A stretch of DNA of 64,000 nt from Pelobates cultripes (GCA_933207985.1 OW240915.1:124067498-124131497); one strand, 5' to 3'. Shown: positions 40,289-52,640, counted from the first letter of the stretch. Program-made: numbers and translations. The notes: generated from the letters alone by a model not told the origin.

Positions 40289-41937
40289 GTAGCAAAACCC
40301 CTTTATAATTGCAGTAGTTATGGTGTTTTTTCCTTCCCCTACAGTGATTATGGTGTGGCTCTCCTTTCTGATTTTTTTTTGCAACAAAGGACACGTCCCT
40401 GGACTTCGTTTTCCCCTTGTCATTGCTTGGATTTTATTAAAAGGCACTGGTTTTGCCCCTTTAAAGTATATTGGAACAGATCTACACCTTTGCAGTGGCA
40501 CTTTGGATATACGAACACGTGGCTGCGGCCAATTCAGTCAAACGCGTTCAGCTGTGTTTGGTTGTCGTGTTCATGGAACTCAAATCGGACATGCAACGGC
40601 ACGAACACCGCTGAACTTTACCTTCTCCAAAACTTCAACACTTTGACGGAAATCATATTGCGTTCGACAATTAGAACGTCACTTGAACTTTGAGTATTTG
40701 CACAAATGGCCCCCGTTTGTGCATTCGAACAGAACTTAGTATTTGAACTATTGGAAATAGACCAGCTGCACAGCCAAATTCTCTGGAACTGTTTTGGGCA
40801 TGAAAATGTGCGTGCGTGCGGTCGGTCAAATGTGACTTTTGCACCCCTGCTCTGATCTGGGTGATTTTGGGATATGTTGTTCAAAGAGATCAGGGCTATC
40901 CAGGGATGTATAATATGTGGGGATATGTTGTGTTTTGGGGGTGTTTTCTGTGTTTTGGGTAAAAATTTATATTTTCTGCCTCTGGATAATTAAGTTATTC
41001 CATTAGCTAATTAAAGGGACACTCCAGGCACCCAGACCACTTCTGCCCATTGGAGTGGTCTGGGTGCCAACTCCCAATACCCTTAACCCTGCAACTGTAA
41101 ATATTGCAGTTTTCATAAACTGCAATATTTACCTTGCAGGGTTAACTCCTCCTCTAGTGGCTGTCTACTAGACAGACACTAGAGGGCACTTCCGAGTTTA
41201 TAGCACACATTCAGCGTCGCTGAAATCCCCATAGGAAAGCATTGCCACGCATGCACATTAGGTCTCCCCCACCACCGGCCGTGCATTCACAATAGGTCTC
41301 TCCCACCGGATGAAGTCGGCGGGGGAGGAGCGTGGGCGGACCCTGAACCAGCACCGAGGGACATCGGTGCTGTATACAGGTAAGTCACTGAAGGGGTTTT
41401 AACCCCTTCAGCAACCTGGGATGAGGGATGGGAGGGAGAGGGGACCTGCAGTGCCAGGAAAACGGTTTGTTTTCCTGGCACTGGAGAGTCTCTTTAATTA
41501 TATCACAGGCAGAGGGGAGGGCTTGCTGACTTTATGTGGGAGTGTTACTGTGTTAATTATTGTTCTTATTGGTTTGGTGACTTTGTGTCCTGTGCTCCAC
41601 AAGGTCCACGTGGGTGGTAGCCTTGTGGGGAAAATGTGTATAAAAGAAATGCCTTTGTGCTCATTAAACAGACCTTCTTACCCTCAACTCGCAGCCTCGT
41701 CTCGTGTTGTAGGGAACAGCTATACCTGCTATATCACTGCTAGCTCTTGTAAGAGTGCTCCCTTCAGCTAAACAGCTATAATAGCTCCTCAGGATATCAG
41801 GTTGAAACTCTGCAGCGCTCTCCAGCTATGCGAAGAAGTATGTCCAGATGGTAGATAACCTCACTCTATAGGGGTAAACGTCACACACTTCTTATGGGCT
41901 GACCAGAATGTGGGTTAAACAACGCTTCACCATTACA
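40289..41937 (+). mobile_element. 3' LTR of the second gypsy copy, with a nested MITE
   Basis: Starts TGTAGCAAAACCCC right after a polypurine tract and ends at ACCATTACA (41937). It includes the ACGAACACGTGGC box, a GTATAAAAG TATA box (about 41639) and TTACCCTCAACTCGCAGCCTCGTCTCGTG. 487 bp of its length are the T2-like MITE. DNA after it (TTGGGGGTGTCTGCGAG) could be a further primer-binding site, so a tandem LTR arrangement is possible. Confidence 0.7.
41011..41497. mobile_element. T2/Kolobok-like MITE nested in an LTR
   Basis: TTAAAGGGACACTCCAG at the left and CTGGAGAGTCTCTTTAA at the right, with TTAA at both edges. Internal pairs include GGCACCCAGACCACTT/AGTGGTCTGGGTGCC, CTGCAATATTTA repeats and TGCCAGGAAAAC/GTTTTCCTGGCA. 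Non-coding. Confidence 0.85.
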
Positions 41938-42053
41938 TTGGGGGTGTCTGCGAGACGTGGACCCTGGCACCGACCTGCTGGCTCTTTCTTCCAACCCAAC
42001 AAGGCTTTATGGCTATAAGATTAATATCCAACCCGGCCACAGTACCTTCTGTG

Positions 42054-42586
42054 CAGTGTTAATTTTTTTAGTTGACTAAAACTAGACAAAGTAAAACAAT
42101 TCAGATGACTAAAATACAACTAAAACTAAATTGAAATTTGTCGTCAAAATTAACACTGGTGGGTAAGACACATGGGGGAGGGAGAAGAGTAAATGAGACA
42201 CATGAGGGTGAAAAAGACAGACAGGGGAAGGGGCAAAAAAGACAAACAGGGGCTTGCGGGACACACACCCAAAGGGCTATGGGACACAAAGACACAGAGG
42301 GCTTGTGGAAGGAGCATAATAGACAGACCGGGGCTTGGGAGAGGAACACTCAGAGGGACTGGGTGAATATAAAAAGACACAGAGTGGCTGGGGAAGGGGC
42401 AAAAGATACAGATAGAAGCTTTAACTAAACCCATTAGATTTTACTTGTGTCGACTAAAATCTACTGTAGATTTAGTCAACCTTAAACAATTCAGATGACT
42501 AAAATATGACTAAAACTAAAATGACTTTTTAGTCAAAAGACTATGACTACAATTAAATTGAAAATTTGCCGCCAAAACTAACACCG
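42054..42586. mobile_element. hAT-like MITE, 8-bp TSD CTTCTGTG
   Basis: Left end CAGTGTTAATTTT, right end AAAACTAACACCG (inverted, about 11 of 13 matching), bounded by CTTCTGTG at 42046-42053 and 42587-42594. Internally, 42140-42158 holds a second right-end-like motif AAAATTAACACTG, so the element looks like a 105-bp core (42054-42158) followed by a GACAGACAGGGGCTTG-type minisatellite (42170-42420) and a second end. No transposase. Confidence 0.85.
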
Positions 42587-42594
42587 CTTCTGTG

Positions 42595-43077
42595 TAGGCT
42601 GACTCAGCTTGATGGTACTAGGGTATAATGCCTGCATGTTCCAGCAGGCAAAATTAAGGTTAGCCAGCCATTACTTGATGGCATTTCATAGGGTGTAATA
42701 TTAGCAGCCCACAGTTAAAGGTTGCATACGATAAAAACAGCTCTGCAATGTATACCTGTCGCTTTCGGTGGAAAATCAGCATTTACTTTAGTTATAAGCT
42801 ACTCGACTTAATCTTCAGAATGTGAAGTCCCAATATGTTAGTCTCACTTATACTTCTGCTATGTTTACTTCCATATTGAGCCATATATTTTTAAATTGCA
42901 GTTTAACGTACAGATATTTTTCTGCTGGATATTTCCTTCTTTACGGTTTACTATCTTGCAAATGTGCACTATCCATGATGTATCTATGCATATCAATAAT
43001 AAAGAATTACAAAAAATAATAATTTGATCATTTTTGAACTTGGAGTGAATGGCTAAGGACCATAGGCGTGCTCACGG
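42595..43077. other. No gene recognised
   Basis: AT-rich unique-looking DNA with no ORF above about 65 codons and no terminal repeats. It ends in CAATAATAAAGAATTAC and an A-rich stretch (42995-43025), which could be a retroelement tail. Confidence 0.35.
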
Positions 43078-43322
43078 GGTGTGCCGGGTGTGCCTGGGCA
43101 CACAACTGAATTAAAATGGCCGCCACCACGTGTTCGTATGTTCCAATATACATTAAAGGGGCAGAACCAGTGCTTTTAAATAAAATCAATGCAATGACAA
43201 GGGGAAAACGAAGTCCAGGGACGTGTGCTTTGTTGCAATAACATTTCAGAAAGGAGAACCACACCATAATCACTGTAGAGGAGGGAAAAACCACCATAAC
43301 TACTGCAATTACAAAGGGGTTT
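43078..43322 (-). mobile_element. LTR fragment, same family as 40289-41937
   Basis: Complement of about 40300-40530: ACAAAGGGGTTTTGTG at the right edge, CCATAACTACTGCAATTAC, GACAAGGGGAAAACGAAGTCC, and GGCCGCCACCACGTGTTCG (variant of the ACACGTGGCGGC box). Confidence 0.8.
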
Positions 43323-43427
43323 TGTGTCAAAGATCTACCTCACCCGCCCACAGCAGAATGAAGGGAGGCAGGAGAGGACACAGGGAGCTCTAGCCAGCAG
43401 CTCCGCTGGGTTCCTCACGTGAGGTCG

Positions 43428-43449
43428 GAGCATTGCCGCGGCAATGCTC
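43428..43449. repeat. Perfect 22-bp palindrome within a GC-rich repeat
   Basis: GAGCATTGCCG followed by its exact complement. A second pair, GAGAGTGAACT...AGTTCACTCTC (about 43460-43498), follows. The surrounding stretch 43325-43550 has no coding potential. Confidence 0.85.
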
Positions 43450-43589
43450 AGATCTTGCGAGAGTGAACTCTAGCCCCGCAGGCTAAAGTTCACTCTCCAC
43501 TGGACCACCAGGGATGGCACATGGCAGCACGGATCCTCCCTCCCTACATAAGGTAAGAAGGGAGGGGGGTATTTACTAATCTGCCCCCA

Positions 43590-44035
43590 CTTCCACAATC
43601 CCTCCAAACATACAGCACACACACACATACAGCACCCTCACACACAGTACACAAACAGCACCCACACACATACAGCACACAAACAGCACCCACACACAGC
43701 ACACAAACAGCACCAACACACATACAGCACACATACAGCACACAAACAGCACCCACACACAGCACCCTCACACACACACACATCCCACACACATCACCCT
43801 CACACACAGCACACAAACAGCACCCTCACACATAAACAGCACCCTCAAACACAGCACGCTAATAGCACCCTCACAAACACACACACACACACACACACAG
43901 AAACACCCTCACCCACATAGCACACTACCAGCACCCTCACACACACATCATACTAACAGCACCCTCACACACAGCACCCTTACACACATACACACACACA
44001 CACAGCACCCTCACACACAGACACAGCAGTGTATG
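43590..44035. repeat. ACACACAGCACCC minisatellite / CA repeat
   Basis: Irregular array of CACACACAGCACACAAACAGCACCC and CAGCACCCTCACACAC units. Cys/Val-rich minus-strand frames here are low-complexity artefacts. Confidence 0.95.
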
Positions 44036-44705
44036 TGTGTGTGTATTTAGGATTAGTCAGACTCTTATGGATCTTTGGGATATGATAACACACTGGTATC
44101 ATAGGGTGTTTACACAGTAGGTATCCACATTTACTCTTATTCAAGATAACTTTATCAAATCTACACTGAGTAGATCCTTAAGCTTTTTGTCTAATGGGTT
44201 GCCTTATATTTATCCTATAGTTCTTTTTCTTTCAATGGTTACCTTGGGGGTTAATGCTGGAGATTGTTCCTCTCTCCGTGTTTAATCTAAAAAACGGTAT
44301 CAGTCTTTGTGACATAATTGGCATATTTGCTAGTTAGGGTCTCATGGGCACTGTATGCCCTAAGAAAAAAAATTCAGAAAATGAAGGTGTTACAACATGT
44401 GTTTACATGGGGGGAAGGTGGGAGAGAAGAGGTGGGAGGAGAATTAGCCTTTCCATTGGAATGTCCAAGGTTTTTGTGTCTAGGGATATTAAGAAAAGTC
44501 CCATGAGTATAATCAACTCAACCTAATTCACATTTCTCAGCCAGGAGGTATCCCACCCCACGTGGGTATTGACATGTACAGCATAATTTATAGTTCTCTG
44601 TCTGTGTACATATTTCCATTGGTGTAAATATTTGTAACTATATTTCCTTTGTGCTGCAGTATTTAAGAAAGTTGGGAACTCCAGAATAAAGTTAGTTGTT
44701 CCTTC
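44036..44705. other. No gene; possible retroviral LTR 3' half
   Basis: Ends with CTGCAGTATTTAAGAAAGTTGGG and CCAGAATAAAGTTAGTTG (44657-44699), the order of a TATA-like box and polyadenylation signal as in retroviral LTRs. No matching second LTR, PBS or start was found. Short ORFs of about 60 codons have no recognisable features. Confidence 0.3.
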
Positions 44706-44711
44706 TTGCCG

Positions 44712-44900
44712 CCAGTGGCGTCTCTAGGATTCAATTTTCGGGGGGGCACATGGAGGGCCAGGGACAAAAGTAGGGGGGCAAATTTAACCCCGCCCTCGCC
44801 GCAGTTTGACCCCGCCCCTGTCACATGTTAAGCCATGCCCCCGACACAATGTGTTTTGTTTCTTTAATAATACCTGGTGGAGAATTCATTATTTTCCACC
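44712..44900. mobile_element. Possible DNA transposon end (CAGTGGCGTCTCTAGG)
   Basis: CAGTGGCGT followed by CTAGG is a terminus I recall from vertebrate DNA transposons. It is followed by a G-run and GCCACGCCCC-like text (CCCCGCCC, CATGCCCCC) typical of frog MITE interiors. No partner end located. Confidence 0.35.
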
Positions 44901-45021
44901 AGGGATTATTAAAAAAACAAACACATTATCCTTGATACAGTGCCATAGTTGCCAACATTTGAAAAAAAAATTCCAAGGACATTTTGCAGCACAGCTATCA
45001 ATTACTGTCTGGGTATAATAT

Positions 45022-45295
45022 CCCTGGACAGTCAGTGCTCTCTGTATAATACAGGGTTGTGTGTATAATAAATTGGGACACTCAGTGCTCCCTGTATAGT
45101 GCTGCTCTCTGTATAATACAGGTCTGTTTGTGTATAATATCCCAAGACAGAGAGCAGCACTATACAGGGAGCACTGACTGTCCCGGGATATTATACAGGC
45201 ACAGGCCTGTATTATACAGAGAGCAGCACTATACAGGAAGCACTGACTATCCCGGGATATTATATACACACAGATCTGTATTATACAGATAGCTG
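45022..45295. repeat. Inverted tandem repeat
   Basis: Units containing CTGACTGTCC (or complement), CTGTATAGTGCTGCTCTC and TGTATAATACAGG occur twice in one orientation (45022-45143) and twice in the other (45144-45295), with the centre at about 45145. Confidence 0.85.
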
Positions 45296-45497
45296 AGCAT
45301 ATACCCCATGTCCCAATCTCTAGACTACTAGTACCTGTCAACAGCAGCTCCCAGACGCGTGTAACAGGGCTAAAGTGTGCGGCAGCTCACACAGATGATT
45401 CAGCGGTAAAGTGCACTCGCTGGCAGAGGCAAACTGGGAATCCCTGGGAATCCAAAGCAGCCCTGGAAAAAAAATGTATGCCATTCCTACCAGTCAA

Positions 45498-45498
45498 A

Positions 45499-45553
<55 letters not shown>
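45498..45553. repeat. (TA)n microsatellite
   Basis: Nearly pure TA repeat interrupted by one C. Confidence 0.98.
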
Positions 45554-45854
45554 GTACAGTAAGCACACAAGCTCACTGACATGCGCAAATAGGCTTACTG
45601 ACAGACAAAACTCTCTGACTCACACACAAGCTTACTACAGACACTCACTTGTATAAACAGGAGGCTCACTACAAAGAAGTTCAGGGACACACACAAGCTC
45701 ACTAAAGACAAGCTCACTGACACACACATACTCACTAAATAGAAGCTCACTGACACACACAAGCAGTACCATTTTAACAGAGTTAAGGGCCCCTGGGCAA
45801 AGCAATGCACTGGGGCCCTTCCTACACAACAACTCACAGGAATTTTAATTATTG

Positions 45855-47008
45855 ATAGACTGCTGTGTCTACACACAGACTGCTGAGTCCATACACACAC
45901 ACACACAGACTGCTGAGTCCATACACACACACACTGCTGAGTCCATACACACACACACACAGACTGCTGAGTCAATACACACACACTGCTGAGTCAATAC
46001 ACACACACTGCTGAGTCCATACACACACACAGACTGCTGAGTCCATACACACGCACACAGACTGCTGAGTCCATACACACACACACAGACTCTGCTGAGT
46101 CCATACACATGCACACAGACTGCTGAGTCCATACACACGCACACAGACTGCTGAGTCCATAAACACGCACACAGACTGCTGAGTCCATACACACACTCAG
46201 ACTCTGCTGAGTCCATACACACACACAGACTCTGCTGAGTCCATACACACACAGACTGCTGAGTCCATATACACACACAGACTGCTGAGTAAATACACAC
46301 ACACATAGACTGCTGAGTCCACACACACACACGCACACAGACTGCTGAGTAAATACACACACACACAAACTGCTGAGTCCATACACACACACACACACAC
46401 ACAGACTGCTGAGTCCATACACACGCACACAGACTGCTGAGTCCATACACACGCACACCGACTGCTGAGTCCATACACACGCAAACCGACTGCTGAGTCC
46501 ATACATACGCAAACCGACTGCTGAGTCCATACACATGCACACAGACTGCTGAGTCCATACACACGCACACAGACTCTGCTGAGTCCAAACACACGCACAC
46601 AGACTCTGCTGAGTCCATACACACGCACACAGACTCTGCTGAGTCCAAACACACGCACACAGACTCTGCTGAGTCCATACACACGCACACAGACTCTACT
46701 GAGTCCATACACACGCACACAGATTGCTGAGTCCATACACACACATACTGCTGAGTCCATACACACACAGACTGCTGAGTCCATACACACACACAGACTG
46801 CTGAGTCCATACACACACACACAAACTGCTGAGTCCATACACACGAACAGACTGCTGAGTCCATACACACACACACAGACTGCTGAGTCCATACACACAC
46901 ACACAGACTGCTGAGTCCATACACACATATACACACACACAGTCCATGCACACACAGACTGCCAAGTCCATACACACACAGACTGCTGAGTCCATACACA
47001 CACACACA
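45855..47008. repeat. About 28-32-bp minisatellite CTGCTGAGTCCATACACACACACAGA, cut by a gap
   Basis: At least 35 units of CAGACTGCTGAGTCCATACA followed by a CA tract of variable length. Variants (CTCTGCTGAGTCC, GTCAATACAC) form local blocks. It runs into the N gap, so the true length is unknown. Long minus-strand frames (Val-Cys-Met-Asp-Ser) are artefacts. Confidence 0.97.
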
Positions 47009-47108
47009 NNNNNNNNNNNNNNNNNNNNNNNNNNNNNNNNNNNNNNNNNNNNNNNNNNNNNNNNNNNNNNNNNNNNNNNNNNNNNNNNNNNNNNNNNNNN
47101 NNNNNNNN
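47009..47108. other. Assembly gap (100 N)
   Basis: Exactly 100 N, the usual placeholder for unknown size, at the end of the minisatellite. Confidence 0.99.
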
Positions 47109-47362
47109 ATTGTCAATGTACTTGACAGACCTGTAGGTGGCAGTGTTGATAGAACCACTGTTAGTCTTAATGTGAAATGTAAATTATTGTGAATTAAACC
47201 TGAAGTTGAGCCTGTGTTGGAGTTTAATTCATGGTTTATGGTTATGTTTAAAACAATCTTATGTATAATTTATATTGGCTGGTAATTGTATATGACATGT
47301 GAAGACAGTTTTGCTGTTGACCAGTAGGGGTCAGAAATGCTGATTGTATGGTAAAATACCCT

Positions 47363-47432
47363 TTAACTCCTGAAGGATACATGACATGTGTGACATATCA
47401 TTTATTCCAGAGTTTGGTCCTTAAGGGGTTAA
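47363..47432. mobile_element. Short TTAA MITE
   Basis: TTAACTCCTGAAGGA at the left, GGTCCTTAAGGGGTTAA at the right, with TTAA at both edges. Same family as 38966-39045 in the opposite orientation (GACATGT core, TTATTCCAGA/TCTGGAATAA). The left end is diverged. Confidence 0.8.
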
Positions 47433-48252
47433 TCCAAATGCAAGGTTAACGTGAGATTTTGAGAGTGACCTGTAGGGGTCAGTGTGGTTTATGTGAAACA
47501 TTGTTTTTGAGCTATGCCCCAGCATTATAGTTGTGAAACAAACAGTGCCCGTTTGACAATATACAATAAGTGAACATAATAGCTTAATAACAATCATTGT
47601 AACAAACCAAAGTTCTGTTCACGGGTTGTAAACACACGAAACGTGTGTGTAGTACAATAGTAAATGCATGAACTAGTACCCGTTTGGTAGAAAATTGCAC
47701 GAATCGTGAGCCTGGTATGCCAGGGAAACAAAACGAAACGAGCAGTGAGATTCGAAATGCACGCACAGAATTGCCTAGTATGTTTAGGCAATTGAAACAG
47801 AATGTGTTCCCTTTTGGGAGTATGCTAATGCTTGAAATGAGCCAGTGACAGATATAAACAAGTGAGTTTAAACGAATGATATGCATGAACATGCAATGGT
47901 TTTAGGACAGATTTAGACCAAATGCAGCCGTAAAGTGAGGACCTGACCCGTGCATGGTGCCGTGGGACTGATGCCTGGCATAACGGGTAGGTCGACTTAC
48001 GGTTTGTGAGTCACTTGGACACCATCCACAGCGATAGATTGAAGAAAGAAGGTGGTAGGCCGGAAAAGCCTGTGGCTGGATTCCTGACACAGCTCTGCTT
48101 AGAAAACCTCATGGAGTAATCAGGTAAAATGGCGTCTGGATGACCCGAAAGTGGAAATCATTCTGATGCTGACCTCAAGCAATATGAGTCAGGTAAAGGG
48201 TGTCCCTTAATTAATTTAAGCCCCTCCCACAAATACAGGCAAAACGGCCTTA

Positions 48253-48255
<3 letters not shown>
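47433..48255. other. No gene recognised
   Basis: Mixed DNA with phrases GTGACCTGTAGGGGTCAG (47467) and GACCAGTAGGGGTCAG (47319) repeated on both sides of the MITE, so an unclassified element may span 47109-48240. Minus-strand frames up to about 100 codons show no domain. Confidence 0.35.
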
Positions 48256-48545
<290 letters not shown>

Positions 48546-48844
48546 TATACCACAGGTGCCTCATCCCAGGGCCCTATTTAGCCTTGTACTGCAGAGAGCC
48601 CCAGATGGAATTTCTTTCCCCAAGTAGGTTAATCTCATAAGCGCAGACATTAGGCTGTTAGTGTAGGACCTGCCAAAGATGGGGTACATTGACATTGTGG
48701 CAGGCTTATGCACTGTATGATCATATAATGTAACTAAACCCCCATTATTTTTGCCTAGATTAGGTGTTTTAAAAAAAAACAAATAAAATCTTTCAACATT
48801 GAAGTTGCTGTTTAGTGGATAGGTGAGTGCGCTGGATCTTGTGT

Positions 48845-48888
<44 letters not shown>

Positions 48889-48903
48889 TATACACACACA
48901 TAT
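48546..48903. other. Unclassified repeat, no gene
   Basis: Contains an A-run, AATAAAATC (48781-48789) and GGATAGGTGAGTGCGCTGG before another AT microsatellite (48848-48880). The 3' tail of a short retroelement is possible. Confidence 0.3.
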
Positions 48904-50567
48904 TGTCAGGGTATTTATATCGGCAGACATTTTGTGCTATGATAGAAACTAAAAGTGTATATTCTGAGTCACTCTGAACAGATCAGACTCCATTTTGTTA
49001 TTTTCAAATTAACAAAGAAGACACTAGATTTCTTTCTTTAAGACTGGCCTCTTTGCCAGAGCTAAGGAATGCATAGCATAGTATAAACAAGTGATAAGAA
49101 TATAATCAAATCTAAACCCAGACAATTGTGACAGAGAAGATTAAATAATTTAACTGTCTATATATATATATATATATATATGGTACCATTGTATGGAAAA
49201 GGGTAAACTTAGTTCATGATCTGTCATATCAGAAATTATAGCAGATTTGCAGACACATAGTCTGGACAAAATTTAAGAACCCCTTTGATCTTTGAAGGAT
49301 ATGTAAGTTATAGCCACTATCTAGATAGGCCAAAATAGCCACCAGGAAAAGTTAACTCTTTCCTGGATAGGTATGTTTAGTGGGACAAGACTGCCCTCTA
49401 TAGACCAAATAACTAATTTGCGATCTGGAAGATAACCACACCTCTAGTGCTTCTATTGGGTTATCAACTGATGACGTACAGAGAGTCTGGCCCTTTAAAA
49501 GTTAAGACAAAGGGAAGACAGAGAGAGAGATCCAAGAGATATGCAAAGAAAAAGACGAGATAGGAGGCAGATGCAGGACATATGCAAAGGAGAGGAGAGA
49601 GGAATTGGAAGTTTGGGGACTCCAACTCGGACAACATCTGAGACTAACACTCTACTCGTAAAACTCTAACACTTAGAATTTACTGACTTTCTAACCAACA
49701 CCTCCATGCAGAGAGAGACATCCAAATAAGTTCCTGAGACTACCAATCGGATGAAATATCTACTCAACTGGTAATTATACTGGTTTCATTTAATTAAATT
49801 AATTAAAATGTATTAATAGCATTATATATGACTGGATAAAGCGCGGTCAGATTTCCATATTAAGAAATCTTAGTTAACTAAGAATATATAGTTATAAACA
49901 TTCCATTCTGCAGGTGGAATTAAGAATAATTATATATTGATGTGATATTATCGCGTGTTAGCATACCGCTGTTTTTATCCAGGTGTATTGATTTGCTCTA
50001 AATTAAGATAGATATCTTTTAGACAAATTAAAAATCTGCTTATATAATATATTAGATTCTCTTATTGGATGGTTTAAGAAAATGACTAGTGAACTGGTTT
50101 AAATGTTATTTTATTTAAAAATTACATAAGAATAGATCTTGACTACCTAGGAGATCTAGCCAGCATTGAAAGGGTTATTCTAACTGTCTGCTAAACTTTA
50201 CGACCTTACGCTGCACTCTGAGGAATTCTGTTCTTCGCTGTGAAAAGTTTCACTTAAGTCTGTGTTAAGGATACCTCATAAATCGTCAGAATTCTTGACA
50301 GAAAATGCCGTTTAGCCATTGAAACGTAATACCCATTTCTTTGTATTGCATATCATTTTATACTGAATATTCATTGATTATTGTCATGCATGTTACATGT
50401 TATTATTAATTATTGGTTATCATAAATAAAATCTATTTTTATACATTGTGATATTATTATATGAAATACATTCCACTTAACACGATAAACGTTCTTTGGG
50501 ATCTGAGAATTGAAATAGTGGGCAATTCTCAACTGTTTACTATTATTATCCCATAAATATCCCCACA
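48904..50567 (+). mobile_element. Candidate unclassified LTR
   Basis: Starts TGTCAGGGTATTTATATC and ends AATATCCCCACA between two AT microsatellites. It has CTGGCCCTTTAAAAGTTAAG (TATA-like, about 49489), a purine-rich GACAGAGAGAGAGATCC stretch, and ATAAATAAAATC (about 50421) as polyadenylation signal. The order U3-R-U5 fits a long LTR of about 1.66 kb. No TSD, PBS or second copy is visible, so this is tentative. Confidence 0.35.
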
Positions 50568-50569
50568 GT

Positions 50570-50573
<4 letters not shown>

Positions 50574-50660
<87 letters not shown>
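50574..50660. repeat. (TA)n microsatellite
   Basis: Pure TA run of about 85 bp followed by ACACACAC. Confidence 0.98.
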
Positions 50661-50666
<6 letters not shown>

Positions 50667-50684
50667 TATATGGGTTATATATGT

Positions 50685-50845
50685 AATATAAAGGAAAATG
50701 TATTCCAACTTACTGTAATTTTATTTTCCTGATCACAGGCCATGGCAGCACAACAATGGGTAGCTCCTCCCTATCCCTAACCAGACAGGAACCTAATTAA
50801 AACAGAAGGTATAAGTAACCCCTCCTACCCCTCCCACCCTCAGTC
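50685..50845 (+). repeat. Left inverted terminal repeat of the DIRS1-like element
   Basis: Starts ATATAAAGGAAAATG and runs through CATGGCAGCACAACAATGGG, CTCCTCCCTATCCCTAACC and ACCCCTCCCACCCTCAGTC. Pairs with 56006-56167 with few mismatches. Confidence 0.92.
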
Positions 50846-51029
50846 TTTTTGTTCCTGTCCTATCCCTAGGACAGAGTTAGTCATTCTAAGACTAGAGAAT
50901 TTTTTCTTTTTGGCTTACCTGAGGGTTGTTACCTTCTCCCTCAAGGGAGTTCAGCCTCTCTCCCTTGGGCAGTCTCCAGTACACGGCCCTGTGCAAAGGT
51001 GACCCCCTGGAGAGACCCCTTTAGTGACC

Positions 51030-52495
51030 GGGGGTTCTAACTTGCTGTGACCCTAGGGGTAGCAAGATCATGCCATCACCATGATTCCTGCAGTGACCAA
51101 GAGGTATCACATACAGGGCATATGGATTTACTTGCGGTGACCCTAGGGGTAGCAAGATTATGCCATCCTCCTGTCTCCTGCAGTGACCAAGGGGTAGCAG
51201 GCCAGACATGCACATACAGTGCACATGGATTGCAAGGGTCAATATTGACTAACATTCCATCGCTGAAGGAGTTAATGTGAGACAGACTAGCATTCCATTG
51301 CTGAAAGGGTTAAAGTACAACTTACTATCTTTTACTTTGCCATGGATTTACTTGCTGTGAACCTAGGGGTAGCAGGATTATGCAATCAGCCTATTTCCTG
51401 CAGTGACCAACGAGTAGCAGGCCGGACATGCACACGGATTGCAAAGATTCTATGAGATTAACATTTCATCACTGAAAGAGTTAATGTGAGATGGACTAGC
51501 ATTCCATCACTGAAAGGCTTAAAGCACAACTCACTATCTTGCACTTTTCCATGGATTTACTTGCTGTGACCCTAAAGGTAGCAAGATTTTGTCATCAGCC
51601 TATTTCCTGCAGTGACCAAGGAGTAGCAGGCTGGGCAGGCACCTACAGAGCAAATATATGGATATAACCCCTTCTACCCTTCATCGGTTTCATCTAAACG
51701 GTAAGAGATTCCTGCTACTCTGAATTTCTATCAAACGTATTCCTAGGCTTCTGTGTCTTATTCCAAGGCCTCTGTGTCTTTTAATATATCCACTGGGTTA
51801 CTTATTCCTAGGCCTCTGCTGGGCCTTTTAATATAAGCACTGGAGTCACTTATTCAGAGGCTTCTGTGTCTTTTAATGTATCCACTGGATTACTTATTCC
51901 TAGGCCTCTGCTGGGCCTTTTAATATAGCAGCTGGATTAATTTATTCCTAGGCCACTGTCGGGCCTTTTAATATAGCCACCGGAGTCACTTATTTCTAGA
52001 CTTCTGTGTCTTTTAATGTATCCTCTGGATTACTTATTCCTAGGCCTCTGTTGGGGCTTTTAATATAGCAGCTGCATTAATTTATTCCTAGGCCTCTGTT
52101 GGGCCTTTTAATGTATCCACTGGATTACTTATTCCTAGGCCTCCGCTGGGCCTTTTAATATAGCAGCTGCATTAATTTATTCCTAGGCCACTGTTGGGCC
52201 TTTTAATATAGCCACTGGAGTCACTTATTTCTAGACTTCTGTGTCTTTTAATGTATCCACTGAATTACTTATCTCTAGGCCTCTGTTGGGCCTTTTAACT
52301 GGAGTCACTTACTCATAGGCTGATGTGTCTTACTCCTAAGCCTCTGTATCTTTTAATACAGCCACTGGAGTCACCTTTTCCTAGGCATTTGTTATGCCTT
52401 TTAATATAGCAGGGAGCTTTTTCCTAGGCCTCTGTTGGGCCTTTTATTTTAACCGCTGGATTTACTTATTCCTAGGCCTCTGTTAAACCTTTTAT
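51030..52495. repeat. Two tandem-repeat arrays in the DIRS1-like 5' region
   Basis: Array A (51030-51640) holds about four units with TTGCTGTGACCCTAGGGGTAG, AAGATTATGCCATC and CCTGCAGTGACCAAGG. Array B (51735-52495) holds about a dozen units with TTATTCCTAGGCCTCTGTTG, GGCCTTTTAATATAGC and CTGGAGTCACT, in a roughly 60-bp period with a 120-bp alternation. Confidence 0.9.
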
Positions 52496-52514
52496 TGCAG
52501 CTGTCTCACCTGAG

Positions 52515-52640
52515 TGTGGTGAGATAGTTCAGTGGGCTAATACTTCATCAGAAGAATCTGTTTGTCACTTGGGGCTCACCAGTTCAATTCCCTGCAGGGC
52601 TGACTCAGTCCATAAGAAAATAAATGTGTACACTTGGAAA
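52515..52640 (+). ncRNA. tRNA-derived SINE candidate
   Basis: An A-box-like TAGTTCAGTGGG (52525-52536) and a B-box-like AGTTCAATTCC (52581-52591), preceded by TGGTGAGA, fit the internal RNA polymerase III promoter of a tRNA. The spacing is long, as in a tRNA with a variable arm or a SINE head. The tail reads GTCCATAAGAAAATAAATG. Not a functional tRNA as judged by eye. Confidence 0.45.

Noticed and set aside
45855..47008. CRISPR-like array of short repeats
   Set aside because: Eukaryotic minisatellite with CA-tract spacers; no unique spacers.
45869..47158. 429-codon minus-strand frame rich in Val, Cys, Met, Asp, Ser
   Set aside because: It is a translation of the CTGCTGAGTCCATACACAC minisatellite and runs through the N gap. 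No start context or non-repetitive domain.
47584..47892. 102-codon minus-strand frame
   Set aside because: No domain, biased composition, no related copy; likely chance.
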